64,000 nt of DNA, from NCBI GenBank assembly GCA_900660155.1, contig CABFPE010000119.1, positions 1,312,976-1,376,975 on the forward strand. The letters run 5' to 3'. Source of the DNA: Hofstenia miamia. Lineage: Eukaryota; Xenacoelomorpha; Acoela; Hofsteniidae. Below, piece after piece: positions 45,990 to 59,739 of this stretch. Positions within the stretch are counted from its first letter, which is position 1; the number at the start of each line of letters is the position of its first letter. Position numbers and translations under genes: made by a program. Under the pieces are notes generated by a model. The model did not search any database. It was not told the DNA's origin and saw only the letters and a list, made by a program, of their open reading frames with translations.

Positions 45990-48900
45990 ATGCTCAAGTC
46001 AGCCTCAAAAAAGTTAAACAGAACTCAAGAAAAGCTCAGACGCAATATTGCTAAAGATGAAAAAACCGTAAAAGATGAGAAGTTTGAAAGACTACACGCA
46101 GATTTTCAAAAACAGATGAAGTTTGCAAAAAATCTGCTGTCTGAGTCAAAAAAATACATGGCGGCCGTTAGAGAAATGTCCACAATCCATAAACAGTACT
46201 TTGGTTTTCTCGTTGAGAACTTTGAACAATTCTTAGGAGAAGGTTTGTTTATGTAATTAATAATTATGATGACAAAAATCATAAACATTGTCATTATTAA
46301 TTTTTCGCCACCTAATACCTTTGAAATGCACTTTTGAGTAGGAAAAGTAGTGCATCTGAATACTTTTTTATTATTAATATAAATGTAATTAAAATTTAGA
46401 AAAAGCCTTGGAGTTTTTCTAAAAATAAAATTAGTATGTTATTTAGGATTGTTAATCTACTATACTGTAAATATATTCAATGCTGCTTCAATAAACAAAC
46501 AGAGAACTAGATTCCCACTAGATATTTTTAACAGGCTTTTTTACAGAAATTTTAACTAAGATAAAGATTTTTTTCTGGAACAAATATATCCTTTTCGTTG
46601 AAATACCAGTTTAAACTAAGAGGTCCAGTATATGGATAAAATATTGATTTTTTTGTTCATTAATGTTAAATTTACGCTTGTTAAATGGATAGTAAAGAGG
46701 AATTCTGAATTATAATTTTGATGATTGATTGCAAGCAATATAATGATGTTCACAGAAATATTTAATATTAGATATGTAATCTTGAATTGAGATTTTAGAA
46801 ATCCAATTAGAATAGAATAGAAGTATTGATAAAGTGTAATATGTAGCTTGGTTTTGAATCACTGAATGTCAAATGATTTAAAGGATGTTGGAAGTAAATA
46901 CGATATTAAGTTTGAATTTCGTCAATAAAATTTTTAGAAACAAATTAAATATGACATTTCTATCCTTTACAAAAAGCATTTCGAGAAAACTCTAATTAAC
47001 AATCTTATATCAACTGTTTAAAACTAGTCAATTGGTGAAAACTGTTTTGGTATCAGTGACAAAATAATTTACAGATTCAAAAGAATGTTTCTAAATCCAT
47101 ACTGACAGACAATAATTATTCTACATCATTGGATCTGAGTTTTGTCAACCCCCTTAATATTTGTTTCAGAATTGCTACTTTATCAAAGCTTGGAATTATG
47201 AACAATTCAGATTTCTAGTATTGTGTAAAATCAATTGATCATAGCAAAGACATTTGATGGCATCAAATTATGTAGATAACTAGGCCCTTGTTTCATGAGA
47301 TAAGAATTTTAATACAGGTAGATCGAATTGGAATTCAATAATTGCTTCAGTGAGATTGTCTGCTAAAATAGGTTCCAAAATAATTAGATTTCACACTTCT
47401 TGGAAAATCCTTCAGAACATAAACTATTGAGTTCATTGTGAAGATGTCAGTGACAATCCTTCAAACTTTATAAACTTAAAAAATGCAAGCTGATCTCTAT
47501 GTAGTTGGAACAAATATTTCTTTAAAAATTACATTTTTTTGATAAAACGAGGTGTTTGACTATTTAATATTTTATTATTAAATTATTATTAATTCGAAGT
47601 TGATTCTTTTGAATATTTATTAAAAGAACTCCTTAATTATATTTTTAAATTTATTCTTGTGATATTTTTAGTTTTTGTATGTATAATTTCATTCAATTCC
47701 AGTTCAAGTCATTATCCAAAAAACAATTAAATTTCAAGAATTATTCAAAGAATTAAATTTTATATAATTTTTATCCTGGTTTGCTTCCTTTTCTAGACAT
47801 TTTGTCACAATGGTACTTTTTTATTTAGCAAGTGTTCCAAAAGAACATAGAAAATAATATTCCATCGGCTTGAATCCGTATGTAATTTTATTCAAATTGT
47901 TCTTTTTATTAAAGTTTTTGTAACTTATCACATAACATTGACGCTTGTCATAAAATGTCAAGAAACTTATTATTCTTTGCAAAGGTCTATTTCATTTATT
48001 TACTCTATTTCTTCGTTTAAGATAAACTGATGAATGTGTGTTGAATTGATAACTAAATTTCCTCTTTTGTGTGCATATTTAGAATATTACTAAGAGAAAG
48101 CAAGCAAATGGTTTTGCAAAATGAACTGTCTCATTTGATCATATGATTGTTTTAGCCTTTAGAAAAGTGCTTGCTGCTTCTCTAATGAAATTTTATTAAG
48201 ATACAACATTGAAAATCCCAAATAATTTTAATATTAGTACATAGTTCTTCCTCAATCCTTTCAAAAGTGTACAATCGATCAGCAAAATTTATAAACACCA
48301 AACCATGTCACTTGACTCTTTTGACATATTAGCATTTTGGAAAAATGCTCCATACAAAACACTTTTAATCTATAATGCGACTTTAATCAATATACAAAAT
48401 GCGCCACACAGTCCTTAAAGTTGGTTGGTTTTCAATTACATCTCTACTATTAAGCCGACTTTATCAAATTAAACTTGATTAGCTAATTCATAATTAGGTA
48501 AGCTGCAATTGCATCTATGATGTCCGACGCCAAATGCAATACGCTTGATTAGTACTGTAAATGCGTCTTTGGTGTTACTTTCGATGCACTGGCGTAGCCA
48601 GTTAAAAGATAAATAAATGATTAATGGCCCTATTTAAATAACTATCGCATCAAATTTAATATGCAATTAACAAGAATTCCGCTACACGTTAAATTTAACC
48701 TGAATTGGGTTTGAATTTATTTCCACACTCGAGTACCGGTATTTAAACATGAAGGAATTATAACAAGTGAATAAAGTATCTTAATCCTTTTATTGTATTA
48801 TGCAGTTTATTTTTGTTAAATTTTCTTTTAAATTCATTATTTTCTTAACACCTGTAGTTTTCAGTACCGGGACCGATTTCGAGACCGGGACTAAAGTTAT

Positions 48901-51900
48901 CGGGACCGATACCAGAGACCGTTTCTTTTCGGGACCGGGACTGGATCGGGACTAAAAATTTGAGGTCCCGCAAAGCTCTAGTGGGAACTCGTCCTAGAAA
49001 AAAATTTCCTGTCAAAAACATGATTTTTCATACTCGATATGGCAGCTAATAACTGATTTGTTTTATATGCAGATAAAAACCACTTAATTTGGAGCAAGGA
49101 TGGTAATCACAAAAACATATATTTTGAAAAGTTGCAGTAGCCATAGCCAAAGAATACATTGTAAAAGTTTACTGCTTAATTCCGTGTAAAGCAGCCACAC
49201 AATATTGACTTCTACTGTACTTGGTATACATAATGGAATATATATCATTAAAAAGTTCGCATTATGATTTGCCATGTCGACCGTTAGGCTATTATATTGA
49301 TTATTTTATCGATTAAGTGCTATTCTTGTCAATACATTGTAATTAATTATTTACTATTTCAAAGCTCCGCAATGGGACCCACATATATTTTTTATGATAC
49401 AATCATTAAATTGACATTTCATAAAATTCCTGTTAGTAGAAAAATATGCTTGAATACTTTTACAAATAAATTCGTTGTAATATTTTTTGAAAACAACAAG
49501 TACAATACCATGTTTTTAAAGTTCAATTTTGCTTGAAAAAACGTTGAATTTCTTGGTAATTGGACCTACAATCTGTAAGTAACGGATCTACATATACATT
49601 TTGAAGAATATAAGTTGAAAAGTGTATATAGTAATAAACCTACTCAATAGTAATATATCCACAAGTGTCGTGCTTACTCTACACTAAATGATTTGAGTTG
49701 CAAAACAACTCATATGCTAAGATACTTGATTTTATGAATTTTCTATCCAGAACAAAATTTCAATAATATTTCCATAATATAAAAGAACACAAATTTGTTT
49801 TTATAATATTTGACATATTTTTTCCTAATATACTGAATTTCTTGCAAGTTAGTGAAAGATACTATTTTGTCACAGGGTTAAAAATTTAATGGAATTAAGA
49901 CTTGCGGGGATTGGAAAGCTCAAAGAATCGTCGATGTTTGTAAACGCCTGGTTGATTATGCCATCAGGTATTCTAACAGCCGTCAACGGAAGATGCTAGG
50001 TCTTACTTGAATTATTTACCAAAAGAAATCAAATGCTTGCAGTAACTGCAAAATTTTGACTTTTAGTGATCACATATATTATTGGCTTGAAATCTGTCAA
50101 GCTTGTCGAATGAATTCAAACAGCTAAAATTTCTTTGCTTTCGTGTTCTTGCTATATGTTACACAAAACTCTTAAGACTAGTTTTAATAATTTTTAATAT
50201 ATAACACAGAAAGTGGTATAAATTACTAAATTTAGCTTTTTATATTAGGCACACATGCAACCTTCTCTTTTTTATAAATGTATGTTCTTTTATCCCCGCA
50301 TGAAACTTGAAAGCGATATTGGCTTAAAAAGACCATTTTGAGAAAATACTGCACAACTAGATACATTTCTCAATTGATCATCCAAGTTTGGAATTGGAAA
50401 TGAATCAAATTCTGTACAGATATTTAGAGATCGATAGTCTATTACTAATCTGAGCTTATCGCTCATTCAACAGCTTCAATATTGTGTCTGAATGAAAACA
50501 TGATGGCCTTATCAGTCCGTTTTCGTGCCATTCTTTAATTTTAATTGTAACGAGCTCTTGATGTTTTGGCTTGTAGATGTATTAATACATTTTATTATTA
50601 TTGGGTTCGATATAGTAAATTTTGATTTCTGCCACCAGGCGTAATCTCTTGAAGGCACACGTATTCTCTATTATCAACGGTTCATACATTTAAATATCTG
50701 TTATCACCGCAATTTCTAATATCGTCTAGTTGTGTGTCAACACTGTTACACAATGAAAAATCTACACTGCTGTCCATTATTTGATTCAGACACAGAACCA
50801 TCTGTTTGAAAGTAATCAGTATTCCTACAAAGACATAACTTTGTCCAATACAAAACATGGTTTGACTGCTATTTACTCTGAAGATGATTTTTTGCACTAT
50901 AATTGTATTCGAGCTCTAGAAAATATTATTAGTTCAATTAAGAATATCAATATCTTTCAAGTATAAAAACTGCAGAAAATAGTTACGCCTGTATAAGTAA
51001 CATTGAGAAGAAATATTATATCAAAAAAAGTAAATTCCGCTTTCTGGAAGAACTTAACATAAGAACGGTCTTTGCTATATTAAAAATATTAATAATTTTT
51101 TAAATAATGAACGGTTTGAAATTTGTTTTTATTTGGAATCAGCAAAAAACCACATCTGATGACATCACTACTTTTTAAGAATTCGGGGTAAAACTTCCCC
51201 ATATATCGACGAATACTGCAATTTAAATCACGATGAAATTTCCGTAAAGCTTTACTTTTATTCTATGGAGGTTCAATGTATGAAGAAGCATTTGATAATC
51301 TACTGTGAGCTCCTCCAAGAAATGTTCATTGTAGTAAATGTATTAAAATTAAAAATTATTTTAGATTTCATGGTAATTGTGTATTAAAGCATCGTCACAG
51401 AAGACTTTGTATAACCAGACTTTATATTAAGGATCGAAAAAAATCCGATTAATCTGTCACAAGTACAAAAAGCGATTAAATGGCGATTAATTTTACAAAA
51501 ACCGATTAATTCCAAAATTCATTTATGTGTTTTTCACAAAAAAATTCATATTAATATATTCTCGTTCGAAGCAAGAGATACACCGTTATTTCATACCTTT
51601 AAATTTTGATTGCATTAAAGATATACATAGATAACATTATGTAAACATTGAAGCTGATTCTACATTTTGGTAGAGCAAGCAAAAATTGGAATATATAACC
51701 AATATAATCATCCTTGCATAAAATATGCTTATTTTATTGGCAAATTGAATAACAAATGCTTCAGTGAAATTATTTTAAAATTGCTGATTAACCGAGTTAT
51801 TAACAGATCAATCGCAATTAATCGGTAACGACTAATGTGGATAAATAGATTAATCGAGGGGTGATAAATGAAAATTAAAATCTCAATCTTACTTAATAGC

Positions 51901-53719
51901 CTCAGAAAAAATTCAATATTTTTCATATTTTATTCTAGTCCCAAAGCTTTTTTCAAATGAAAAAATATGTGCTGAAAAACAGGGCAAGCTATATTCTCCA
52001 ATTTTATCAATTATATTATTTCTGTTCTTTCAGGAAGAAATGCCAGGAATAGCGCTATCTGAATGTTACTACAAATGAAATGTAAAATGGAGATGACGTA
52101 GCATACTTCATTACAAAAGATGATTATTATAGATATTTTGAAAGAGCTGGTATCTTCGAAACTTATCTCCATTCCATTCGAAGCTTTGTGTTCAATTGTT
52201 TGTTGGTGACCCACAATAACATAAACGCTCATTGAATAGTTTAATATTAAACATATAGAAGACTTTTTATTATGAGCAAATGCGATGCTTTTCATGATAT
52301 TTAAGCATCCATGAGGCGCAAGATTTTGCAATGTGTTCATAAACGCACTTAAATGTATTTTTTTAGAATTTTTTATAAAATATGCAACTTTATTATTATA
52401 TACCAAATTTATATTTTACATTTTATATATTGAACTAATATATGTAAAACTCAATTTAATGCTTTATTTTAGACAATAATGAGGTATTCAACGAACAAAA
52501 GGTTTCAATCGATGAGTCATGGCAAGGATACTCTAAGAAACTAAGCAACAACTTCACAATGTCAATCGCAAAATACTGTGAAGAATTTGATTCCAAGAAT
52601 CACAAACTTAAGAAAAGATCAAATAAGTTGTTAGACCTTCAAATAGCAAAGCGTAATAAGCAAAACTTAAGTGATAAAGGTCAAGATATTAGTAAAGCTG
52701 AAGAAGCGGTTGAACTCGCCAGCATTAGCTTCAGAGCCGTTGATCATGAGATTAAGAGTGACCTACCAATGTTCTATCAAGATCGAATTGAATTTCTTAC
52801 CAATCTGTTTGCTGAATTCTTCAAGTCTTCACATTGTATGTTTGATGATCTTGCTAAATCATGCAAGGAAATGGGCAACGTTGTTAGAGAAATTCATGAT
52901 GAATATTCAACTGATAAATCTCAATCTCCAGAAAGAAAGTCAACAATTCGCTCCAATGTTAGCTATGAGGGTAAAGCAACATTGGAGAGTACTTCTAGTA
53001 TCCACTCAGCACCAACTGAATTTACTGATTTAACTAATGAAAGAACAGAATCTTACTCTAATAAAGACACCGAATCACTTTCTGACAGATCAGAAACCCA
53101 CACATACGAGTTTCCGGAATCGATAACTCAAAGAGCTAGATCTCAAGGAGATGACAATATTGAATTAATTTCCAATCGATCTGATTCTTGCAAATCTGAG
53201 TCTCAGGTACATGACAAATCTGTTGAATCAATATCGTATAGCTCTGAATCACAAAAAGGTGAAGCTTCTGAAATAACACAACCTAAACCTGATGCTCAAT
53301 CAGATGCTAATGTATTATTGCATATTGAAGAAGATAAGCAATCTGAATTACGAAAAGATGACAGTTCTGAAATAATATGTTCTAAATCCGATGTTCACTC
53401 AGATGCTAATATTGTATTGCAAGGACAGGAAGATGAGAAATCTTCTGAGATATCTGAATCAAAAAGTATTGAAGTTCTCACTCCAAACAGCAATGAGGGA
53501 AAACTTGGCAGTGTTGAAAACACGGATGAATTTTCGAATAAAAACCCAAAAACTTCAGATGAGGACCATAAAGCTTGCAACGTGAATTCTGGTGAATCTA
53601 TGGAAGCCTCTAAAGAAGATATAAATCGATCAACTGAAGCTCTTGAAAAGGCAAATGAGTCAGATGAATACCATAGTTCAGAAGATCTCTCAGTGGATTC
53701 AACAGAAATAAAGAAATAG
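45990..53719 (+). CDS. Amphiphysin/BIN-like N-BAR protein with Ser/Glu-rich tail, 499 aa, two exons
   Basis: Exons are 45990-46242 and 52473-53719 (1500 nt, 499 aa plus stop). The intron is 6230 bp, starts GTTTGT, ends TTTTAG and splits a codon in phase 1 (G|AC, Asp85), as in the paralogue at 10795-11771. Residues 1-227 form an N-BAR domain. The amphipathic start is SASKKLNRTQEKLRR, compare amphiphysin KKLxRxQEK. Other matches are the ESW motif after the junction, KKRSNKLLDL in helix 2, SKAEEAVELA and LPMFYQDRIEFL in helix 3. Expected role: dimeric membrane curvature sensing or generation. Residues about 228-499 are Ser/Glu/Asp/Lys-rich and probably disordered, with a 33-codon unit repeated twice (from 53264 and 53363). 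No SH3 domain follows, unlike canonical amphiphysins. An identical exon 1 at 43787 is a probable assembly duplicate. Confidence 0.85.
46354..52472 (+). other. Long intron of the BAR gene, no other gene recognised
   Basis: AT-rich, without recognised nested genes. It holds a 13-bp perfect inverted repeat CTGGCGTAGCCAG near 48591, often a transposon-end word, and a GGGACCG-rich cluster at 48860-48980. ORFs of 60-130 codons inside it (for example 52011-52406, minus) lack motifs. Confidence 0.5.
48860..48980. mobile_element. GGGACCG-rich hAT-type MITE end (remnant)
   Basis: GGGACCG/CGGGAC words recur at least six times, ending in GGTCCCGCAAAGCTCTAG. The complement of that end, GAGCTTTGCGGGACC, looks like a hAT terminus with subterminal repeats. 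A GAGTACCGG word at about 48729 may belong to the other side. No matching left end or target duplication was found. Confidence 0.45.
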
Positions 53720-54895
53720 GTTTTAATGTAAATGAACTTTAGCGCTATCCCACTTTCTCCAATTATTTTGCCATTCAGTTTGATTACATTATGAAATTAG
53801 CATATTCTATTTCTATTATTTTACATGAAGTTTTTTAATTTAAATAATATTATTAACAATAGTTTTTTGCATATTCAAATTTATACTAAGAGTTGTTATG
53901 TAAATTTCTCATTTAATTAAATCCAATTGAAATATGATCTCGAAATAAGTAAACTATTGCTATGTATTGTATGTTATAAATTTGAAAGTAGATTACTTAT
54001 GCAAAACTTAATTTATTTTTTTATCATGTATACCAGTTCGGATATATAAAGATAAGGAAATGGCTCCGTATGGAATTCTTAGCACAGTGCTTGCTGTTTT
54101 TTTAGATAATTGTATTTTAGGCTAAATAATAGCATTTGGAACTTTCTATATTATCGAACATGAATTGAATTGCCCAAAATGCATTTTTGAAAAATTAACT
54201 GTTAATCAAATTCTTATATCCATGGGTCGGTCGTTATTTTGAATTTCATAGGTACATATGCTATAAGTACTAGTATGTTTGCCAGCTATATTAAGATATA
54301 TTATTGCATTATTGATATTGCAAAGATATGTCAATTTAGAAAAGTAAGCGATATCTGCAATTTTATATATATTTTAACCTGATTTTGATTCATATTACTT
54401 TTCCAATATTGCTCATTCTAAGGCATATTTTAAAGAATGAATAGCTTTTCCACTGTTAACTTAAAAGTATCTGTTATTTATGATAGACTTTTAATAATTA
54501 GAGTTTCTTTATTTGATAAAATGTTAAATATGTGAAATGCAAAGATCCATGCCGCGATATCATTTGATGCTGAAATTCACTAACTGTATGTGTATACGAT
54601 ATTGTGAAAATACTGCACAAAATCTTTATGAACTTCGTCGCTTTTATATTTTTGAACACTTTTAAATTTCCGTTTCTCTTCATGCCGTATTAAAAATTGA
54701 TTCAATAAATCCATCATGAAACATATTCCCTGACTGAGAAAACTTGCTAGATTAAGTTGGTCGAATGTCATAGTTGTTATTAAAAATAAAATTCCCTAAA
54801 CCATAATTTTAATCGCTTTCATTCATATTTGTGAACAGAATCTCAAAATTCTAATTACTAGATTTATCCGTAAATATTGATGAAAATAATTATGT

Positions 54896-54978
<83 letters not shown>

Positions 54979-56860
54979 TACTTATTTTTCATCTGTAGCT
55001 TCAATTAGTAAATCTTGTGTCCTTTAATTCTTTGCCTCTTAAAAAACAGTTTTACTTTCGTTGCATTAGTGTCAGAGATTTTAAGAGAAGTAAAAGAATA
55101 GATGATGGCAATACCTTGCATTGATATCAGCAGTTCATACTGAGTGTCTAATAATACTTTGTACAAAAACTAGTCTTTGTTTGAAACATTATTAACATTT
55201 TATATTAGTTAACATTATAGATATTTTGTGCAAACTGAAGAGTCTTAAATGCCATCCAATAGATGTATTTCTTTTACACTGTGATCAATATTGCAAAACA
55301 TTCATTTCTGCTTTCATAGTATATATCTTAGGCTCCTTATTACGCTACAGCAAGCACCTCTAAAATATTTCAGACCACCTCTGATGCAAAATACTGGCTT
55401 TGCCAATGACTGGTACTTAATATAACATTCGTTTCTACTGTCGTTTTCCTGAAATGTGTATGCGCATTTCACTCATTCCTTACATCTAAGAAATTTAGCA
55501 AATTGTCAAGACCGTTATTCAATCGCATGTTAAAATATCAATGTCAGCGATTGCAGAAGGTGCATTTTGAAATGTATCTAATTTCTCTATATATTATATT
55601 TACCAGCTGTCAAGCTCAACAGTTTTATCATTACCGAGTTATTTGCAAAATTTCACATGTTTACATTGGCTAAATCGCCTCAATAATTTACATATAACAA
55701 ATTCGTTTTAAAAATTCACATGCTGTATGTACAGGTTAAATATTCCTTTTCTCATTTAAGTGCAAGTATCAGGTGTCAAAAATCATGTACAAATTACAGC
55801 CGATATCGTATTTGGATGCATTAGGCAGGTATTCAATATATTAAGTCAAATTATGCCAACTAGGACATGAACCGGAGACTATGTTTGAAAACTTGAGGAT
55901 CAAAAATTACTTTTCCGAAAACAGTCAAAACTATATTTCTTCAGAAATATAAGTGCTCAGATATATATCAGATGACATTTAGCTCTGAAAATTCGGTAAT
56001 AACTTTTTCTGGAAAGGGAAATGACTCAATTCCTTCATTCATTACTCTGCACACTGCTTAAAATCGGGCGAAAAATTAATTGAATAAATGAACAAAGTGT
56101 TTTTTCTATGCATATATAATAAATTTTTGTGTCCGATTTTATCTAAAAGTGCACAATGAAATTTTGTTTTTTTTTAAAAATGGGAAAGGCCTTTAAAAAA
56201 TATAAAAATCCTCCATATAAATGCTCTGTCAAAACTCAATTAATTGCATCTCGTAAGGCAAGCTAAAAATACGTCTTTATTTTTTTAGAAGGGATCATTA
56301 AATTAGTTTTTGTTTTCCGCAAAGAACATAGTGGAATTGACTTTACAGAATGCACCACATAACCCGTTTAAAAATTATTGGAGGCAGATGCTGGTAAAAT
56401 GCAAATTTCAATAACTACACATATATGTTAATGTTTTCTTCCTGCAAATTTATAAAATAAGTAATTTTAAAAAAAAATTAAGATACTAAGAATCATGTAA
56501 AAGTTATTGTATCATCATGATCAAGGTCTCATAAAAAGCGTTACTGGAATTGTACGCTAAAAAATTATTTTACCAGCTATTAACACATCGAATTTCTTTT
56601 CTATTCAAAAAGCGATGTGTTTATAATTATTATGCTTGTCAACGTTTATAACCCTTACATGCTAATATATTAATTTTTCTACTATTTACGCATTGCATTT
56701 TGTTAATCATAATATTCTACAAATATTAAAACTGTAAATTTGCAATCTCAATTCAATGGGATCATTTGCAGACTTGTTGGATTGAGAAAAATACACATTG
56801 TCCAAGGTGAAGAATCCACATCAGAAATTTTTAAAAAACTATACTGTAATCATCATTCTA
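53720..56860. other. Intergenic, no gene recognised
   Basis: It contains the BAR gene's 3' flank and a long (AT)n tract at 54898-54975. Remaining frames are short and motif-free. Confidence 0.45.
54898..54975. repeat. (AT)n microsatellite
   Basis: About 78 bp of AT with one central TG interruption. Confidence 0.95.
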
Positions 56861-57199
56861 TTAAACAGCTAATGCCCAAAAATTGAAAACAATTTGACAA
56901 AGAAGGAAACTGATGAACATTTCGTAGATATATATATCAAAAATCATGAGGCCTGTGGTACAAAATCCATTCTTCACAAGTCGGAAAATCTGCATAGATG
57001 AGGTTGTAAAACCGATTTGTTTTAATTGGCTTGGAGTTTGGATAATAGTAATATAGCTATCAAGTTTAGGTGGCAACAAAGGTGATGGTTTTGATGTTTT
57101 GGGTGGGCATCGTTGGCGTAAATATTGTTGATCCCCTTCGAGTCCAAGACAAATGACATAGTAGATTTCAATGACTACTGCAAAATTCTGCAATTCAAC

Positions 57200-57475
57200 T
57201 TATTTCATGGTATGGAAACAATCAAGTGAGGACTGGGATGCCATCTCTAAACACGCTTTGTTGAGATGAACTCCCTCTTCTTTTGTTGGAAGAGCAGGAA
57301 GATATAAAGAGCAACCTTTGCGTGTTATTGTTTGAATGGCTTTCTGTTGATCTGCATTCTGTTCCTTTAACAGCTGTTGATATCTGGTTTCGATATTATC
57401 ATGTTTTTCTTTGAGACAAATCTTCACTAGGCTGTTCTGTTCAGGGTGCAGTTGTCAATTATATCTTGTGTGATT
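57200..57475 (-). pseudogene. Possible retrotransposon ORF fragment (SLYLPALP motif)
   Basis: A 75-codon minus-strand frame, extendable upstream to about 57470 in the same reading frame, ends in KAIQTITRKGCSLYLPALPT, followed by KEEGVHLNKACLEMA. This resembles the WLTALPLxExGxxLNKxxFxDA block near the C-terminus of some retroelement RT polyproteins. A further minus-strand frame (56861-57193) follows but is not recognised. Short match, so tentative. Confidence 0.4.
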
Positions 57476-57880
57476 GTGACAGAATTAGGCTATTCAGGAG
57501 TTGTGTAAATTCGATAGAAGAATTAATCTTAGGTGGCTAAATTTGGTCGGTAGTAGCAAAAAATCGAGTCAGATTAAAATCTAGATCTTCGCCAAAAAAC
57601 ACTTTGGAAGTAATGTTAATCTGATTTTCGCTTATAATAATTCTAAAGCAAAGCAACATTAGTTCATTAGTTTAAAACAAAACTACTAAGATACAAAATA
57701 ATAAATAAACATTTATTCAGATAAGATAAGATATTCTTTATTCAGATAAATATTGACAATTAAAAACTGATAATTTATCTGAATAGCGTCAAAAATATAC
57801 AAACATACATACAAATACTTACAAAAGCAAAGTATACTATGCAATAAATCTAACAGGTAAGGAGAAATTACTAGGAGATT

Positions 57881-59200
57881 TCAAGTACGGGTTGTTGAGT
57901 AATCATTGTTGTAGAATTTGTATCCTAGCCATGATTGTCCTGAGATATAGTTTTGCTTAAGATAAGTTTTAATTTGTTTCTTAAAAGCTCTTAGTTTTTC
58001 AATATTCTTTATCTCTTTAGGTAATGAATTCCATGTTCTGATAGCGGTATTAATAAATGATTCTTTCAAGACTTTTTTTCTGTACTTAATGCAGGAAAAA
58101 TGTTTTGATCTGGAGTTTTGTTTATGAATAAAACCAGGCATTGAAATCGTATTATAAGGTGGTAAGTTCTTGATGAGTTTAAAAAATGTCAACATAGTAT
58201 TCAAAATGACAAGCTGTCTTGGAAAAAGGATTGATTTGGAAATGTAGTCCTTAGTTCTGGCGGAATTTTTCTTTGAGACATTAAGTTCCCATTTTAATTG
58301 CACATCAAGTTTCTTGAAAAAAGCATCTTTTATATCAGTGAATAATATATTTGCATAATTTAGATGACTCATTATAAATGCATGAAAAAATTGAATTATT
58401 GCACAAGCTGGTAATTGCATTACTATCATTGACATGTTTCTTATACCAATGGCTAATTTTCGAACTATTGCATTAATGTGAGATTCAAAATTTAGCTTAG
58501 AATCAAAAATTACTCCTAGGTACTTGAAATTATCTACAGTCGGGATGCTAATATTATTGACATTAAGGGTTAAGGCTGAAACATCGTGAGTATATTTAGT
58601 GGGCTGTAAAATACAAAATTCAGTTTTATCTTCATTTATAAGCAACCTGTGCATCCTGAAATACGTACATAATTTGTTACAATTTAATGCTATCGATTCA
58701 ATTGCCATGTGCATGGATTTATTATCGCTGAATATGCATGTATCATCGGCGTATTGAATTAAATTACAATCAGGTGTCATATGCATATCGTTTACGTATA
58801 TACTGAAAAGAAGGGGACCAAGAATTGTTCCTTGAGGAACACCATTATTAACAGGTAGCAAATCTGAAAAAACATCGCTAATCTTTACTCTCGGATATCT
58901 ATGCTTCAAATAACTAATTAACAAATTTCTGCTATTATAAGAAAATCCCATATGTGATAATTTTTCTATAAGTATGCTATGATTAATAGAATCAAAAGCT
59001 TTAGAAAGGTCTAAGCAAGCAATAGCAACGAATTTATTTGCATCAAGTGAAGATCTCCAATTCTTTGTAGCTTTTAAAAGTGCATCAGAAGTTAAAACAT
59101 TTTTTCAAAATCCAAATTGAGTATTTGACAAAAGATTATATTTATTTAGGTGTATTATGTAATGTAGATCTTTTTATGGAATAGGCATCGATTAACAAAT
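57881..59200 (-). pseudogene. CR1/L2-like LINE, 5'-truncated reverse transcriptase
   Basis: The frame from 58951 to 57881 carries NNGVPQGTILGPLLF, catalytic YADD in LIQYADDTCIF, a LLINEDKTEF block, KYLGVIFDSKL, and the terminal WNSLPKEIKNIEKLRAFKKQ tail. Upstream in the same frame (to about 59160) LDLSKAFDSINHS and LLSNTQFGF are readable. The Arg that normally follows QFGF is a TGA stop (59105-59107), and a frameshift precedes it. The 3' flank repeats TTATCTGAATAAA-like words (57710-57770), a plausible LINE 3' tail. With the 5' half absent, this is a typical dead-on-arrival LINE copy. The RT core itself looks little decayed. Confidence 0.85.
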
Positions 59201-59739
59201 GTTTTTAATGAATGTTTTGTCCTTATTTCGGTCATGTTATATTTTTTTTAATTTTTTAAGTAGTAGTATTAAGAGTTCTTCTTTATAAAACATGGATATA
59301 GTGGATGTTTGATGTTGTTTCTTATGCGTTTGACATGCTTCTCATCTTCGTTTGATATTGTTTTACTTAAATCATATTCTTTAGTTGTAAACTTATTGTT
59401 CTTGCATCTGTTTAGTAGTAGCAGTAGTAGTAGTAGGTTATATTTGGAAAAAATTTAATTGATAATTTTAACCTGCAATAATTTAAAATTTTTACATAAC
59501 AATTGATCATGCAATTTTTCTCAAAGATTTTCTAAAAATATGAAAAATTTTTACAAGAAAATGGAAAGCTTTGAAAGACTAAACTCGCTAATTTATTTTA
59601 TAAACTAGAACAACCAAAAATGCTTGAAATCTTTGACACATTTATATACATTGTACAGAAAATGGACAAAGAAACTCAAACTAATAAATCTGATTCATTA
59701 CAGAAAAAAAATAATTTACTTCAAAGATAGTTTCAAAAA

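Larger units (their letters stand above)
41951..46353. repeat. 2.2-kb near-identical duplication across a single N (probable artefact)
   Basis: Block A, 41951-44150, and block B, 44152-46353, flank the N at 44151. By eye they differ by only a few bases (for example AAACATACC/ACACATACC near 42328/44529; CATCAACAAAG/CATCAATAAAG) and by two bases of an AT tract (43583-43622 versus 45784-45827). This is heterozygosity-level divergence. It duplicates exon 1 of the BAR gene. Unmerged haplotypes or overlapping contigs are more likely than a true duplication. Confidence 0.85.

Noticed and set aside
48591-48603. CTGGCGTAGCCAG inverted repeat as the start of a MITE ending near 48980
   Set aside because: The flanking 8-mers do not match and the right end differs in sequence, so the two were not joined into one element.
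52011-52406. 131-codon minus-strand frame just upstream of BAR exon 2
   Set aside because: It starts at an ATG but shows no motifs and sits inside the intron in AT-rich sequence. Its length is within chance range for this base composition.
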